Shown: piece after piece, positions 1 through 11,439 of the stretch
Layout: each line of letters begins with the position of its first letter
How positions within the stretch are numbered: position 1 is the stretch's first letter
Source of the DNA: Tanypteryx hageni
Taxonomy: Eukaryota > Arthropoda > Insecta > Odonata > Petaluridae
Assembly (NCBI GenBank): GCA_028673005.1
Contig: CM054113.1
Coordinates: 173,506,837-173,570,836 of the forward strand
Direction: 5' to 3'
DNA length: 64,000 nucleotides
Translations under genes and position numbers: made by a program
The notes under the pieces: generated by a model
The model's input: the letters and a program-made list of their open reading frames with translations, nothing else
The model's database searches: none
Told to the model about the DNA's origin: nothing

Positions 1-1197
1 TTTATTCACTCAAGAAAAACGAAGGACATACTGAACTATGGAGGAGGTCATGTTACAGAGGAAAAAAAAGAGGTGGCTTTATGGGAGGGAGAAGGATGCC
101 TTTTTGTAAATCCCCCTCGTCCAGCACTTATATTCATACAAAAAAATTGTACAAGATTTTTTTCCATGACCCAACGTTTCCCCAAGTCTGGACCCGAGGC
201 TGCAACACGTCCAATGGATTGACATGACACTGCAGACAAAAAAAAACATGTCGTCGGTTTTGCCCTCTTTTTCGCACGTGGAAATGTTTGGGTTTTTTCG
301 AACAGAGACTGTGCCCACATTATGACTCTGGCGCCTCTCAAAGCCATTCCTCCCCTTTTGAAAGATTTCTATTCTAATATGCTTTTGGTCTTTCTTTGCG
401 TCAAGTCAGAATGGAATATTTGACAGAGCAAAAGGGTATTTTGTGGAAATGGATCCTTCCCAGGTGATAGAAAATGGGCGTTCCCTCCTGCCAATAGTAT
501 TTTTGCATGAAGGTGTAGATGGTGGTGGAAACATTCAAAACTGCAGTGTTCCTCTAAAGGGGTACTCTCACTAGTTTGTATATGTTGAAGTTTTTGTACA
601 AAGTTGGTTTATACGCTGCAGAAATGTGAAATATTATCCCGCTCCGTACTGTAACGAAATCTCTGTACCCCTTTTTCTCACCATCTTTTCACATGGAAAC
701 ATAAGTCGAAGAGTAAAGAAAAACTTTTAAAAATTTTAAAAGAGAAGCACAATCATTTCCAGTAGCAGCTGTTGCTTGCAAAAAATTTGTAGCAAAAATA
801 TCATCCTATTCAAAAAGCTTGCTACCAATTTACATGAACTGTTATTTTCCTATTATATTTTAAAATCTTAGATCTTTGAACTTGGAGAAGTGTCCTTCCA
901 CTGCCTTTCTGGCCATTACTTAGAATTTCGATCGGATGAGACAAGAGAGAAAAAGTTTTTTTTTTCAACTCTTTAACATAAATGTAGGCATGAATTAGTT
1001 CCATTGCACGTGTGATGCAGCATAATTGTGGCAATTGGAGGGTAAATTTGAGTTTTTGCATACATGTCGACTGTCTCAAAGAAAATAAACCAGCATATTC
1101 TTTTATTACTAATTATGTGAATGGTGGCTGAAAAAAAAAACAAAAAAATGGAAAAATATCACTTTTCTAGAAGTGAAAAAGCTTGCTCCTTTTGCAG
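1..1197. other. Unassigned AT-rich sequence
   Basis: No gene, repeat or transposon terminus was recognised. Short open frames on the minus strand have no domain-like content. If the possible exon that follows is real, this would be intron. Confidence 0.4.
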
Positions 1198-1248
1198 CTT
1201 GAAACGGAGGTGTCAATTTGCACTGGATATCCTTCTGATATTGTACAG
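1198..1248 (+). CDS. Possible 17-codon exon (speculative)
   Basis: A 51-bp segment lies between a good acceptor (pyrimidine-rich, ending TTTTGCAG) and a good donor (CAG followed by GTAGGTACG). In the phase that begins at its first base it reads LETEVSICTGYPSDIVQ without a stop. A second phase is also open, and the third starts with TGA. If the donor is unused, the frame adds three residues and stops at 1258-1260, which would make this a terminal exon followed by an AT-rich 3' UTR with AATAAA motifs near 2167. I do not recognise the peptide. Signals of this quality arise by chance in a window this long, so this is only a pointer. Confidence 0.18.
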
Positions 1249-1260
1249 GTAGGTACGTAA

Positions 1261-3880
1261 CATCTCTCTGTTAAACTTACATTTCTGCCAATATGAAAGT
1301 GTCTTAGTATCGAATCTGTTGTAACCTGTGAATTTTCTGTGTTTGTAGCTCTTAAGAAATCAGGTGTCTAGTGGTCATGATAAATGTGTGTGGGTGGGAC
1401 ATTTGAAAATTTTTGAGACACATTCCTCCTCCATTGCTAATATTAGTCGAGGTATACATATTTGTCATGCGCTGTGCACCATTTGTCAGACCCTTAGTCG
1501 AGTTATTCTTAGTGGACATTGTCCTTCTAGCTGTATATTATAAGTGTATGGCTGGGTCTAAATCTTTGAAATAATCATACTTATGAAAATAATATCCGTA
1601 ACAATACCTTATCTGGCATTATTATTATATTGATAGAATTCTAACTACCAACAAAAAAAGTATGATGTGCTTTATATTAATACTAATGGTGCCCTATACT
1701 TAAAACATAGGGGTAAATTTCTTCTGTGTTTGATATGGACAGAGAGGCTGCATCTCTACAAATTGTTAAAGAAAAGAAAACAAACCAATTACTAATTTTA
1801 TGCAATTCTAAAAAATTATTTGTTCAAAGCAAGCGCAATGGCCACAGAAAACTAATACTTGAGTTAAAAGTGCGATAGTGAACGTTTTGGTTACTTTCAG
1901 CTTCTCTGTCCATGTCAGTGAATTGAGGCATATGCCAGCCTATTAACAAAGAACTTCACATTTTTGAGTCAGCACATCTTTAGCGTGCAATATCTGTAAT
2001 ATCATTGCAGTGTCTCTTTTGTTGCAGTTTCTGAACAATGAATTTCAATTTGTTCTTTTATAATGACTGGCATAGGCATTCTACTTTATTTATCCACTTG
2101 AATGTAGTGTGAAAATTTAATGATTGTACTCAGCAGTGTGATCCGTGGCCATTGTAATTTTACCTAATAAATAAATGTACAAGTTGAAGTTTTTTCATTT
2201 ATCAAATATGGTGTTTCTCTTATAAGGACTGAAAATTACTGCATTTTAAAGTCATTTTCTTATAATGTGTTGGAATAAGCATCACTGGAGTTGTTTGTAA
2301 GATTAAAATGACAAATTTACAATAATAAATCCATGCAAGGTTTATTTATTAATGAGCTACTGTGCTCCCAATTATAACGGTGCCATTTATACTGCAGATT
2401 CGGAAATGATGCAGGTTTTTCTTCCTCCCAATCATTTCATATTGAGCTGGAAAAACATTCCACTGCTTTACTAAACACTGATTGCAGTATTTTTCTACAT
2501 TTTGTTATTGTTATTTAAATAAACTAAGCTTTAAAAAATTATTAAGTGGTATGAACATACTGCATCAGACCAATGGTAGTATGTTTTTCTTTGCACCACA
2601 CATCATCTTGCTTCAGGAAGCACTGTATATTAAATGAGATTCTTACTTTAATATTGGTCAAAATTTTCAGTGAAACAATAATCTCACTAAAATTGATTCT
2701 CTGTGCATTTAATGGATTCATATTCTTACTGTTATTTTTTGCACTTTAGGTGTAATACTCGGTACTTGAAGGCATTTCTTATATATTTGTGGATGTATAA
2801 CTTGTTGCAACCTGTGAATCAATAACTCAAAAATCTCTAAAATAGTCAACTTTTGCATTATAAATTAATTATAACTACTGCTATCTTTTATGAAACTTTT
2901 CACCATAGAAGATTGCCATAACAGATGACAAGACCTTATATTTAAAAAATATATTTGATTCAACATTTACGTTTGCAAATTCCTTATTAGGAATACTTTT
3001 CCTCAAACTCAGAAGAGCATTCAAACTATGGTGTATTAATTGTATCGTATAGATAAACAGTAATATCTCGTTAACATCTTAATAAAGCAAAATTACCACG
3101 CATAAATATTCGACGATTCAAATGTGGTCCTTAATAAAAAGTTACTCCTGCATATAATTGGATTTAAAGCCAATGAAGTACTTTTGTGAGGTTAGTTACA
3201 AGAGATGAAGTCGAGCTTTGAGGTAATCTCGGCGGTTTCTTGCAGCACATCCAAAGCAATGGGCGAAAGTTACGATACCTAGTAAATTTCATACATAATT
3301 TGCCTCGTGTAGTATTAGAATGAGGTAGTTTCATAAAATTTTTCTCTCAAAACCTATTACAATGGTAGAATACACCATATGGAATATGAAGCGAATTAAG
3401 AACAAAAATATTAGTTTATATTATTTATTTTTGCGTTTTTAAAAGTTTATTAGGATGAAATTAGTCGTTCTCGACATTCAAAGATATACGAGGTCATTGG
3501 TCGCGTACACATTACTACTGGAAGCACGAAATCCTGTAAGATAGCTTCACTTTCTATCGTACCATCCGTGTGATGCGTTTTGTGCTTGCGAGATTGTTTT
3601 CTCTTTCTGGAGATTTAGTGGGATTTATTAACAAACCGATATAGTGGCAGTTAAGAAACTCGTGTTTTTACACAGGAACAAAACAGACGTATTTTTTACA
3701 ATTTTTCTTCAGCTCGGCCATATTTAAAAAACAAAATCAATAAAGCGATCTGAAAAATCATATATGCATTAATGGCTTATAATTAATAGTTTTTTATCGT
3801 AACTGTCAGAGATAATGTATTTATGCTTATTTGTACAATCCCCAGCCAAAGACTATCTCTGCGCAGCATCCCGGTACGTC
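1261..3880. other. Unassigned AT-rich sequence
   Basis: Low-complexity AT-rich DNA with several AATAAA strings (near 2167 and 2323). No transposon terminus, coding segment or RNA gene was recognised. It could be 3' UTR plus downstream DNA, or intron. Confidence 0.35.
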
Positions 3881-3883
3881 CTG

Positions 3884-3891
3884 TGACGTCA
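3884..3891. promoter_or_regulatory. Palindromic CRE/ATF motif TGACGTCA
   Basis: Perfect 8-bp TGACGTCA inside a CpG-containing patch (GTACGTCC, GTGACGTCACG) within otherwise AT-rich DNA. The same palindrome recurs at 8359-8366, also flanked by ACGTCACG. CREB/ATF proteins bind this sequence. Without a nearby promoter the role is unknown. Confidence 0.3.
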
Positions 3892-4619
3892 CGAAGTGTA
3901 GATTTTTCGATTATTTGTCTTTGATTCGATATAAAACGCTAACTTTAGCAATTTTTTCTTGCAAAATAATGATCGCATTAAAATTCTGAATTCAGATTCG
4001 TAATTATGTAAAAAAACGATAAGATAGAAAAATGTGAAACTACCTCATTGTTCACAAACCTTGCTTACGTTTCCTGTTGCCTTCTGCGTGTAATTTAAAA
4101 GTTTAAATGTGTTAAATTAATAGGCTAGGATTTTAGGTTCGTTATTAATGAATTGCTTTAAATTTTCAAATTGAAAAAATAACTGTTACTTAATAATGTA
4201 AACATTTCAATGCTTCTGAAAAATAATTTGTTGAATGTGCTCGAAATATCATATCTTTGATTGATACAAATACTTTTCTAAAAAAGTTGTTTTTAAGTAC
4301 AAATTATAGTACTAAAATACTATTTTAAATTTAATTTCTATGTCCAGGAAAGTAAATACAAGTTCAATTCCAAAGCAGACCATGTCTGTTTTTTTCAAGC
4401 TGTAATTTATGAATGCATAAAAATTTACGCAGATGAAAAGTGTTCATAGACAAATTTGACTACTATTAGTAGCAATAAAATTCACGTTCGACTTCGTTAT
4501 CTAAACTGATTCTAATTATACTTAATCGGCTGCAAAGGCCACCACAAACTGAATAAAGAAATTGGTTTCGCGTAACACCACATAACACTACGTGAGGGCG
4601 CATCGTAGTTTCAGAACGT

Positions 4620-4636
4620 CTGGTAGATGGCAGCGC
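4620..4636 (+). promoter_or_regulatory. CTCF-like insulator motif, plus orientation
   Basis: CTGGTAGATGGCAGCGC contains the TAGATGGCAGC core typical of CTCF sites in bilaterians. A second match, CCCTAGATGGCAGCAG, lies in the opposite orientation near 29.33 kb, so the pair points towards each other. Chance occurrence of each is possible. Confidence 0.4.
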
Positions 4637-4639
4637 AAT

Positions 4640-5390
4640 TTCTCTTCCGGTTGATTTCGGGATTGACGTCAATGCATTAAGGGAGCTGATGTTTGTTGGT
4701 TATTGTGTAGGTAGGTAATGCAGCGATTTGTTTGTGAAATAAGTGCAGTGCTATTGAGTTCGGGCTCTTGCAAAAATTTGCAGTAGTGAACATTTGTGTA
4801 TAGTTGTTTCTTCTATCCAAGTGCCACCTGTACTGCTGTTCAACTGTGTAGAGGTAAGGATTGTGAAAACACGCTGCCTTGTTTTGAGTGTAGGTTTCAC
4901 GTTTCTTTTCAAAACAGCATCTTGTAATTATTTCTCACTATGTTTAGTACAGTTGCTAATGGAAGTGTATTTTTGTTTTCGGAGAGATTGTTTTGAGAAA
5001 CCGCTTACTTCTGTTTCTAACGTAGTAAATATGTTCCGCTAACTTACTACGCGATTCTCGGTAGCTGTATCGGCATATGCGAGCTATTTGTAATCAGAGG
5101 TCTTTCTCGCTTTCATCGTGAAGCTCGTTTCCATCAATGGTATCCGTAGTGTTTTTTAACGGTATCGGTATCAGCGTATTGTGCAACTGTTGCATATTGT
5201 TTGAAATATATGGAAGTAGGCGCCAAGTTAGTTGTTGAGGCTTACGATATTTTGCCCAAATTTTTTCGTCGAGATATTTTCCATGCGTCTCTACGCAAGA
5301 TATGACACCCGTCTGTTAGCATGGTGAAGTGTGTTTAGCCTCTAGTTTTATGTTTCCTTCGGTATCTCTGGAAACCTAAGTGTTCGCGAT
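4640..5390. other. Unassigned sequence
   Basis: Mixed-composition DNA. A donor-like GAG/GTAAGG occurs near 4855, but no supported promoter, start codon or protein was found. Confidence 0.3.
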
Positions 5391-6010
5391 GCGTGGTTTT
5401 CGTTGGCAGGGGAGGGGCTCTGGCGGGTGGCGTAGTAGCATGGGAGGGTCGTTTTACGGGGGGATGTGAGGGGGGGGCAGGGTGGGTGCCAGACGAGACG
5501 CGGCACCCTCTCCGTCCCTCAATCGCCTCTTTTCACCCTCTTCCCTCCCCTCGCCCGTCTGGGCGGACCGTTTCCGAGGTGCTCCTTTCGGTTCTCCGCT
5601 CTCTTTGGCCAGGTGGTGCGTAGACGCTCTTTTCACCGGGTGTTCCACGAGTCTCGCTCTGCTTCTCCACATTATCCCTCGCCCTCTTCTTCATTCGTCT
5701 CTTTTCGCTTCGGCACTGGTATTCGTTCTTCAGGAATGGTGTTGAGCGAGAGCCGTAGGTAGGAAGGGAAGTGGAGTAGGGAGAAGCAACCGGTTCAGTG
5801 TCAAGTCCGGGTGGTCTGCGGCTTTGGGCAAATGCGACACTTGGTACGATGTCGGATGATCGGGAGAGAGGGAGACGGAGAGTCGCGCTCGATAATTATT
5901 CTTTTGTGGAATCACTTCGTTGTGACGATGCCCCGAGAAGCGGTCTCCGCTTTTATTTATTTGTGGTCGAGCCAACGACCTTTGCTCTTTTCACTCGACA
6001 TTTTCAAATG
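5391..6010. other. GC-richer, CpG-containing segment
   Basis: Composition jumps above the AT-rich flanks, with G-runs near 5463-5480 and pyrimidine runs at 5520-5700. All three plus frames are open for 60-100 codons, but the translations are low-complexity and phase-independent, as expected from skewed composition. It could be a promoter-proximal or regulatory island. No coding claim is made. Confidence 0.3.
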
Positions 6011-6643
6011 ATGGAGCCTTTTCTTTAAGAGGACGAATCGAATCGTTGTGATTTGTCTGATGCTCGCTTGTTTTAATCGTTCATTTGTTGCGAAATGTTC
6101 GTTAATGGAAGGTTGTTTATAATACGAAGCAAACGTTCGTATTGCAAAGACATTCGTTTACTTATCGACTCGTGTATGCGTTTTTTCAATGATTTTTAAT
6201 TAATGGATTTTCCCATTCGGAAGGAAATGTAAACCTACTCAAAAAATTCGAACGTTGGCCTTTTGTAATTAGATTGGTAGCGGGCAACGCTGAAATGTAG
6301 GCGGAAGGTATTTGTGTTGTCTGTTTTATTCAGAATAGGATGAAGTGCCAAATGGTTTTGTAGGAAAATCCGGTTTTGCGAAATACTTTAGATATATCTG
6401 AAGAGTATCTAATCGAGAATCAGTCAGAAATGCGATTTTCTGGGTACGAAATACCAAATAATTCGTCATGAAAGCTCAAGCCGAGAGGAAATCACCACAA
6501 CCAAAGAAGTTTTGTTCAAAAGTTAAAATTGTTGTGCTCGCTTAATTCATTGGCTCTTAAACTTTTGATTGCCGCGGCCCCTTTGAATTAAGAGCGGTAA
6601 AAATAAGAAAGTTGAATATAAATTTCTTCATTTTATGTAACTA

Positions 6644-7015
6644 CTAGCGTGATTGCCCGTCAAATATGACGGGTATGCGCGAATTAAGTATTAAGTTAAA
6701 ATAAAATTGAAGTACAAAATTAATGAAACCAACTTTTATATGCACTAAAAAGTAAACGAAAAATATAAAATTCACATAATTGAGTGTTCCGGAGAGTAAA
6801 AATAGTTTTAGGCTGGTAGAAATTGTGTGACTAAGAAATATATTACGCTATACAATTCTTATATGACCAAAACTATTTTTAATTTATGGAACGTAATTTT
6901 GTCTCTCTCTCTCACACACACTAATGGAAAACTGTCAATAATCGGGAATTACCGAAAATTTTATGAAGTTGTATTTTATGGCTATTATATAGTTTTTCGT
7001 TAAATTTTTAATAGA
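6644..7015 (-). mobile_element. Short non-autonomous Helitron
   Basis: Read on the minus strand, the 3' terminus has the Helitron signature: a perfect hairpin CCCGTCA-TATT-TGACGGG, a short CAATCACG spacer, then CTAG, followed by T as the host base. The same hairpin-plus-GGGCAATNNNCTAG end occurs at 58.9 kb and a variant at 13.77 kb. The 5' end is placed at 7015 because the minus strand there reads A followed by TCTATTAAAAATTTAACG, matching the A/TC rule, but no second copy confirms it. There is no Rep/helicase coding, so transposition would have depended on an autonomous relative. Confidence 0.6.
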
Positions 7016-7019
7016 TATT

Positions 7020-7550
7020 CATAAAAAAGCAATTTAAAACGGACGAGTTAATGCCGAACCCGATCATATCCGATAGGTAGCCGAAGTTTGCCGAGTGTTT
7101 AGTAAAGTCAGTGCATGCCACAAGCATGTTAGCCGTTGTGCCGATATAGAAGTAGAAGCTTGAAAGACATAATTCTGTTGTTTTCCTCTATACGTCGTCT
7201 TAGAAGAAATACTGGTAGAAGTACTGCACCTTCCTGCATTTATTTCGCTTTGTGTATTACGCATAAGACATGTAAAAGATAGATTGACGTCTTAAAACAG
7301 CTTTCCCATATTAAATAAATAAAACAACTCTAGTTTTAACTAATATTACAGAATATTTATTTATGTATTGTTTCCCATGCTGTCCTAGTATCTAGTAAGT
7401 AAAATATAGTTAGATAAGTATACAAAAGGTAATAGACGAGGCCGAGACTTCGTGTAATTCCACAATAAAATAACACGAACAATGCTTTATAGTATTTTTT
7501 TATTTATATTAAACTTTTGCTAATTTCCACAAAATATATGAAGTAAAACA
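7020..7550. other. Unassigned AT-rich sequence
   Basis: Nothing coding or repetitive was recognised between the Helitron and the hairpin motif at 7.55 kb. Confidence 0.3.
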
Positions 7551-7613
7551 CGACCAGTTTCGGTGAATAATCACCATCATCTGCCTTTACAGAATCATCA
7601 GGTCAAATGTTGA
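7551..7613 (-). repeat. Structured motif resembling the hammerhead-like family
   Basis: On the minus strand this reads GACC-TGATGA, a spacer, GATGATGGTGA-TTAT-TCACC-GAAAC, then TGGTC. GGTGA/TCACC is a perfect hairpin followed by GAAA, and the outer GACC/GGTC can pair. The order resembles the hammerhead-like units elsewhere in the window. The base where the cleavage-site H17 should be does not fit, so I do not call it a ribozyme. Confidence 0.35.
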
Positions 7614-7833
7614 CAAATATTATACAAAATTAATGTGAATAAACTTAGTTTCCGTGTGTCTTGTCTATAGGAAATGTGGTGAAGTTTGTTGTCTTAAGTG
7701 TCTATCTGCCTTAGTTATTATCTATACTTGTGAAAAACACTGTAGAAGTGTTTGTCATAACTGCATGTCTCTTTTGTATATGTCGCTAATATTCATCGTT
7801 GCTTTTATGGCTTTTTTCTCCCTTTGAGGTCAA

Positions 7834-8021
7834 TGAGGAAAGACTATGTTAGTAATGCTGTTGAATTAGTTCAACTGAAGAGAGAAGGAAAAATTTGTAT
7901 TGTTAAAGGCGAGATTTGCCCTGAACACAGAATAAGATAAAGAGGTTATGAAGTGAGTGTAGTTTTAGATGAAGAAGAAGATTTAGTCACGTCTGTGGAG
8001 TGTCATGACTGCCCTTATTTA
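7834..8021 (+). pseudogene. Decayed fragment of a SWIM-type zinc-finger protein
   Basis: The plus frame from the ATG at 7834 reads MRKDYVSNAVELVQLKREGK, then KICIVKGEICPEHRIR, an in-frame TAA at about 7936, then RGYEVSVVLDEEEDLVTSVE and CHDC. The sequence of K(x)GxICPEHxIR, a beta-rich stretch and CxxC resembles the N-terminal half of SWIM-type zinc-finger proteins that are multicopy in many arthropod genomes, often next to recombinase-like domains. The second Cys/His pair (CKH) of a SWIM finger is not visible after CHDC; the following residues look unrelated. One stop and the missing second half indicate a truncated gene or transposon-borne pseudogene. The family assignment is from memory of motif order only. 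Confidence 0.5.
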
Positions 8022-8159
8022 GCAAAACATGGTCCTTCAAAATACCATGCTGTCATGGATATTATGGGAACAAATTTATTAAAATATTTAAATGACAGAA
8101 CTAACTTAATATGTAACATTTGTGAAAGTATTTGCTTAAAAACTTTGTACTTATAGCCC

Positions 8160-8525
8160 AACGATTTCCGTAAGTTTGATCTTACGTATTTAGAATAGGT
8201 ATATTACATTATGGAGGTTTTGTTAAAATATATATGCTAATATTTAATACATAAAAATATTATTTAATCTTTCAACGTTCTCCAGAAATATATGCATCAT
8301 GTCAATGTAATGCCGACATAAGTCAGTACGGTCGTACGTTTACACGGGTGGCATGCGATGACGTCACGTACCCCTTACTACTCTCTCTGCAACCAGGAGG
8401 CCGTTTTTGCGGGATATTTAAAAGAGTTATTTTAAATATTTTTTTCCATAATGAAGACGATTTAACAAAAATGTTCACAGGGAGTAATTAAGTCAATTAC
8501 AAAGAATTTTTAAAACCCTATTTTG
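8160..8525. other. Unassigned sequence with a CRE motif
   Basis: AT-rich DNA carrying a second TGACGTCA at 8359-8366 in a small CpG-containing patch. Nothing else recognised. Confidence 0.3.
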
Positions 8526-8530
8526 AGTCC

Positions 8531-8950
8531 CCCATTCTTTCTCTCTCTCAAATTCTTTCTCTCTCTCTCTCATTCTTTCTCTCTCTCTCATTCTTTCTCT
8601 CTCTCTCTCTCATTCTTTCTCTCTCTCTCTCATTCTTTCTCTCTCTCTCATTCTTTCTCTCTCTCTCTCATTCTTTCTCTCTCTCTTTCTTTCTCTCTCT
8701 CTCTCTCTCTCATTCTTTCTCTCTCTCTCATTCTTTCTCTCTCTCTCTCATTCTTTCTCTCTCTCTCTCTCATTCTTTCTCTCTCTCTCTCATTCTTTCT
8801 CTCTCTCTCATTCTTTCTCTCTCTCTCTCATTCTTTCTCTCTCTCTCTCTCTCTCATTCTTTCTCTCTCTCTCTCTCTCTCATTCTTTCTCTCTCTCTCA
8901 TTCTTTCTCTCTCTCTCTCATTCTTTCTCTCTCTCTCATTCTTTCTCTCA
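8531..8950 (+). repeat. Polypyrimidine array, CATTCTTTCTCTCTCTCT-type units
   Basis: About 420 bp of imperfect tandem units, each a CATTCTTT block followed by a variable (CT)n run, giving periods of roughly 14-22 bp. Its apparent 180-codon reading frame (repeats of FSLSLSHS) is an artefact of the repeat. Nearly all pyrimidine on the plus strand, so triplex-forming in principle. Confidence 0.95.
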
Positions 8951-9229
8951 TTGCCTTCTCACCCCCCTCCCTCATATGGAAATAAATGTATGTACATATG
9001 TTTGTATTTATGAATGTTTTTTTTCTCTGTTTCTCATATTATTGATTTTTTTTTCCTTCCCCTGAACTATTTAGGAATTTTCGCGGTTTTTTACACCTCT
9101 CTTCTCTTCGTAGGTGTTTTCCGCAGTGGGAATTTTTCTGTGTTAAAACATAACCGATACACAGTTTTTTATGACCCACAAAACTAACATTCTTTGGTAA
9201 TGCTCTGTTATCTACTAACAAATATATTA

Positions 9230-9370
9230 ACTTGTAATTAATTTGTATTTTGTTAAAATCTGTAGGTAATTAACTCCTCTTATTTTGTAAATATTGTAAT
9301 TACTTATATGACGAAAGGGTTAAATGTAAGAAGGGACTACATAGTATCAATTTCGCCCTAATAAAGTCGT
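9230..9370 (+). mobile_element. 3' tail of a LINE, inserted in a CT array
   Basis: The stretch reads GTAATTACTTATATGACG, AAGGGTTAAATGTAAGAAGGG, ACTACATAGTATCAATTTCG, then CCCTAATAAAG, followed by (TGTC)n grading into (CT)n. The layout GGGTTA...AGAAG.GACTA...TCAAT.TCG.CC.AATAAA is shared with 57.64-57.71 kb, so both are taken as 3' ends of related non-LTR retrotransposons. No reverse transcriptase coding is left. In both places the tail sits between two polypyrimidine arrays in the same strand orientation. Confidence 0.5.
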
Positions 9371-9573
9371 TTGTCTGTCTGTCTGTCTCTCTCTCATTCT
9401 TTCTCTCTCTCTCTCTCTCATTCTTTCTCTCTCTCTTTCATTCTTTCTCTCTCTATCATTCTTTCTCTCTCTCTCTCTCTCATTCTTTCTCTCTCTCTCT
9501 TTCTCTCTCATTCTTTCTCATTCTCTCTCTCTCATTCTCTCTCTCTCTCTCTCATTCTCTCTCTCTCTCCTAT
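9371..9573 (+). repeat. (TGTC)n then CATTCTTT(CT)n array
   Basis: Starts with four TGTC-type units directly after the LINE tail and continues with the same CATTCTTTCTCTCT unit as the array at 8.53-8.95 kb. The shared unit suggests one ancestral array split by an insertion. Confidence 0.9.
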
Positions 9574-10590
9574 CAAATCATCATAATAGTATTCTCAATA
9601 TGTTTTCGATATGAAAAATCAGTAAAATCAAATCAGCGTTTTTGAAAGTTATCATTGTTTTAATTATTTTGTTTAAATACTTCTTATCAGAGAGGCCAAA
9701 TGATTATCCAAATATTCCTGAGAATAAGAGGAAAAATGAAATAATAAGATATAATCTATGAAGACTCAGAAATTTACTTAAAATATTTGAGAAAATTATA
9801 AGTTATTTAAAACCTATAGGATCAAACTTAATAAATAATTGAATTATTTTATCAACTCTTTTTAACGCGTAAAATAAGATAAAACGTGAATGAACAGTCA
9901 ATTTACCATTAAAGGACAATGTGTAGTAACTTACTATGAACTAATTACTTACATGAATTGCAATGAGTTTTAACTATATTTAAGATCGCACTTTTCTTTT
10001 AACTTTGAAATTTTTCAGAAAATTGGCTTTATTTAAAGAAATTTAAATAAAAGTCATAAAATGATATTTTTTCAATCCTATTGGAAATTCGGTTCGAAAT
10101 ATTTTCTGTATTATCATTTACAGAAATCCATTGAAAATTACGTTACCAATATTTAGTTTTATGAATTCTCACCATTTAGCAGTGGCGCATGATTTGATAC
10201 TATAAAATATTTTATAATCAATTGTAATAAAGAGCAATCCGTTTGTTTATGCGTCCGACCACTCACTGTAAATCCTCATAAGATAGCACTTACAAATCCC
10301 TTTTTTTCACCTGCAGGCCTTTTTTCTTTTGCAAAATTAAATGAGAAGTAATTGAACTACGATCTACGGATTGGGACCATTTTAAAGAAAAATACACAAA
10401 GATTCTAATTTTTGTCGTCGAATTTTGTATTCGGCTCGAAATCGTTCGAATGTTGCCTAAGAATTAAAAATGTCATCAAAATGTTGCGTTTTTAGTGAAA
10501 GGTTCCCTTGGCGACAGAATAGATTATTGAACTCGAGATCATCATTGTTACATATATGGCTTTTTATATGCATATGCATGTATATGTGGG
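9574..10590. other. Unassigned AT-rich sequence
   Basis: A CAGTGGCGCATGATTTG string at about 10184 resembles a hAT terminus, but no partner end was found. Otherwise nothing recognised. Confidence 0.3.
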
Positions 10591-10592
10591 CA

Positions 10593-10680
10593 GGGCCGGT
10601 CCTAGGTGCGGGCGACGTGGGCTACTGTCCAGGGCGGCCGCCCAGCCGCCCTTACCTAGCGAAATAGGAAGAGGGTAGCT
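10593..10680 (+). mobile_element. Left end of a truncated hAT element
   Basis: CAGGGCCGGTCCTAGGTGCG followed by a GGCGGCCGCCC-rich stretch is a common hAT terminal layout (CAGGGCCGG...CCTAGG...GGCGGC). No matching right end or 8-bp duplication was found, so the element is truncated or its other end has decayed. Confidence 0.4.
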
Positions 10681-10949
10681 GGGAAAACCGGGGCAACCGA
10701 AAAATTCTCTGACATGTGTTTCTCCATGTTGTTCGACACTTATCTTGGAAAGGTCACCGATCAAATAAGAAGTGCGGCAGCAATACAGTGACAATGTCCT
10801 TTGGCGTCTGTGCTGCGGGTCGTTGCTGTAGTTCTGACCCATTAACCCTTCTTCCCGAGGGCTGATATCTATTACAAATACATTGGAACGGAAAACTAAA
10901 TTTATCACCCGTATTTGTATGGTAGAAATAACGCGTGCATCTACTAGAC

Positions 10950-11236
10950 CAGTGGCGCGCAACCTGTGACCCTTGACTCGATTTCAGGTGGCCCGCGGTG
11001 CCTCCAAACAATTTTCACTTTTGAATTTTATTCACCATCAGCTTACCCAAACATCGAATCATTAGGGAGGACGATAATTATCGAAATCTGAAAAATATGA
11101 CTTTAGAATGGAAATTAAACCTACCATAAGTACATAAGTTGTCTATATATTGATAGGTTTGTAATAAATTGCGTGGCACTTCGCAAATTTATCCGTGTTT
11201 GTGTTGTTCGCGATTAAAAAAGGGTACGCACCACTG
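10950..11236. mobile_element. hAT MITE, 287 bp
   Basis: Ends CAGTGGCGCGCAACC and GGGTACGCACCACTG form a 15-bp terminal inverted repeat with three mismatches. Flanks are TACTAGAC (10942-10949) and GACTGGAC (11237-11244), an 8-bp duplication with two mismatches, as hAT transposases make. Non-coding. Confidence 0.75.
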
Positions 11237-11439
11237 GACTGGACTATACCCAATCCGATTGCAACAATAGTCGTCGCAATGGCAACACACTCGTAATGAC
11301 TGATAAAAAACTGCAAAAACGCCAGTATTAACGCGATATTCGAAGAAATACCATCGTTAAGCACAATTCTAGGATAAAAATTATAATCTCCATTCCATTC
11401 CTCAGAGAATAGTACAAAACTCGCTCCGATATTACAATT

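Noticed and set aside
8523..9065. 180-codon plus-strand frame of FSLSLSHS repeats
   Set aside because: Translation of a (CT)n-type array with no start context or non-repeat protein content.
10470..10560. Start of a THAP-like domain (MSSKCCVF...)
   Set aside because: Only the first few residues look similar; no C2CH spacing or AVPTIF-like motif follows.
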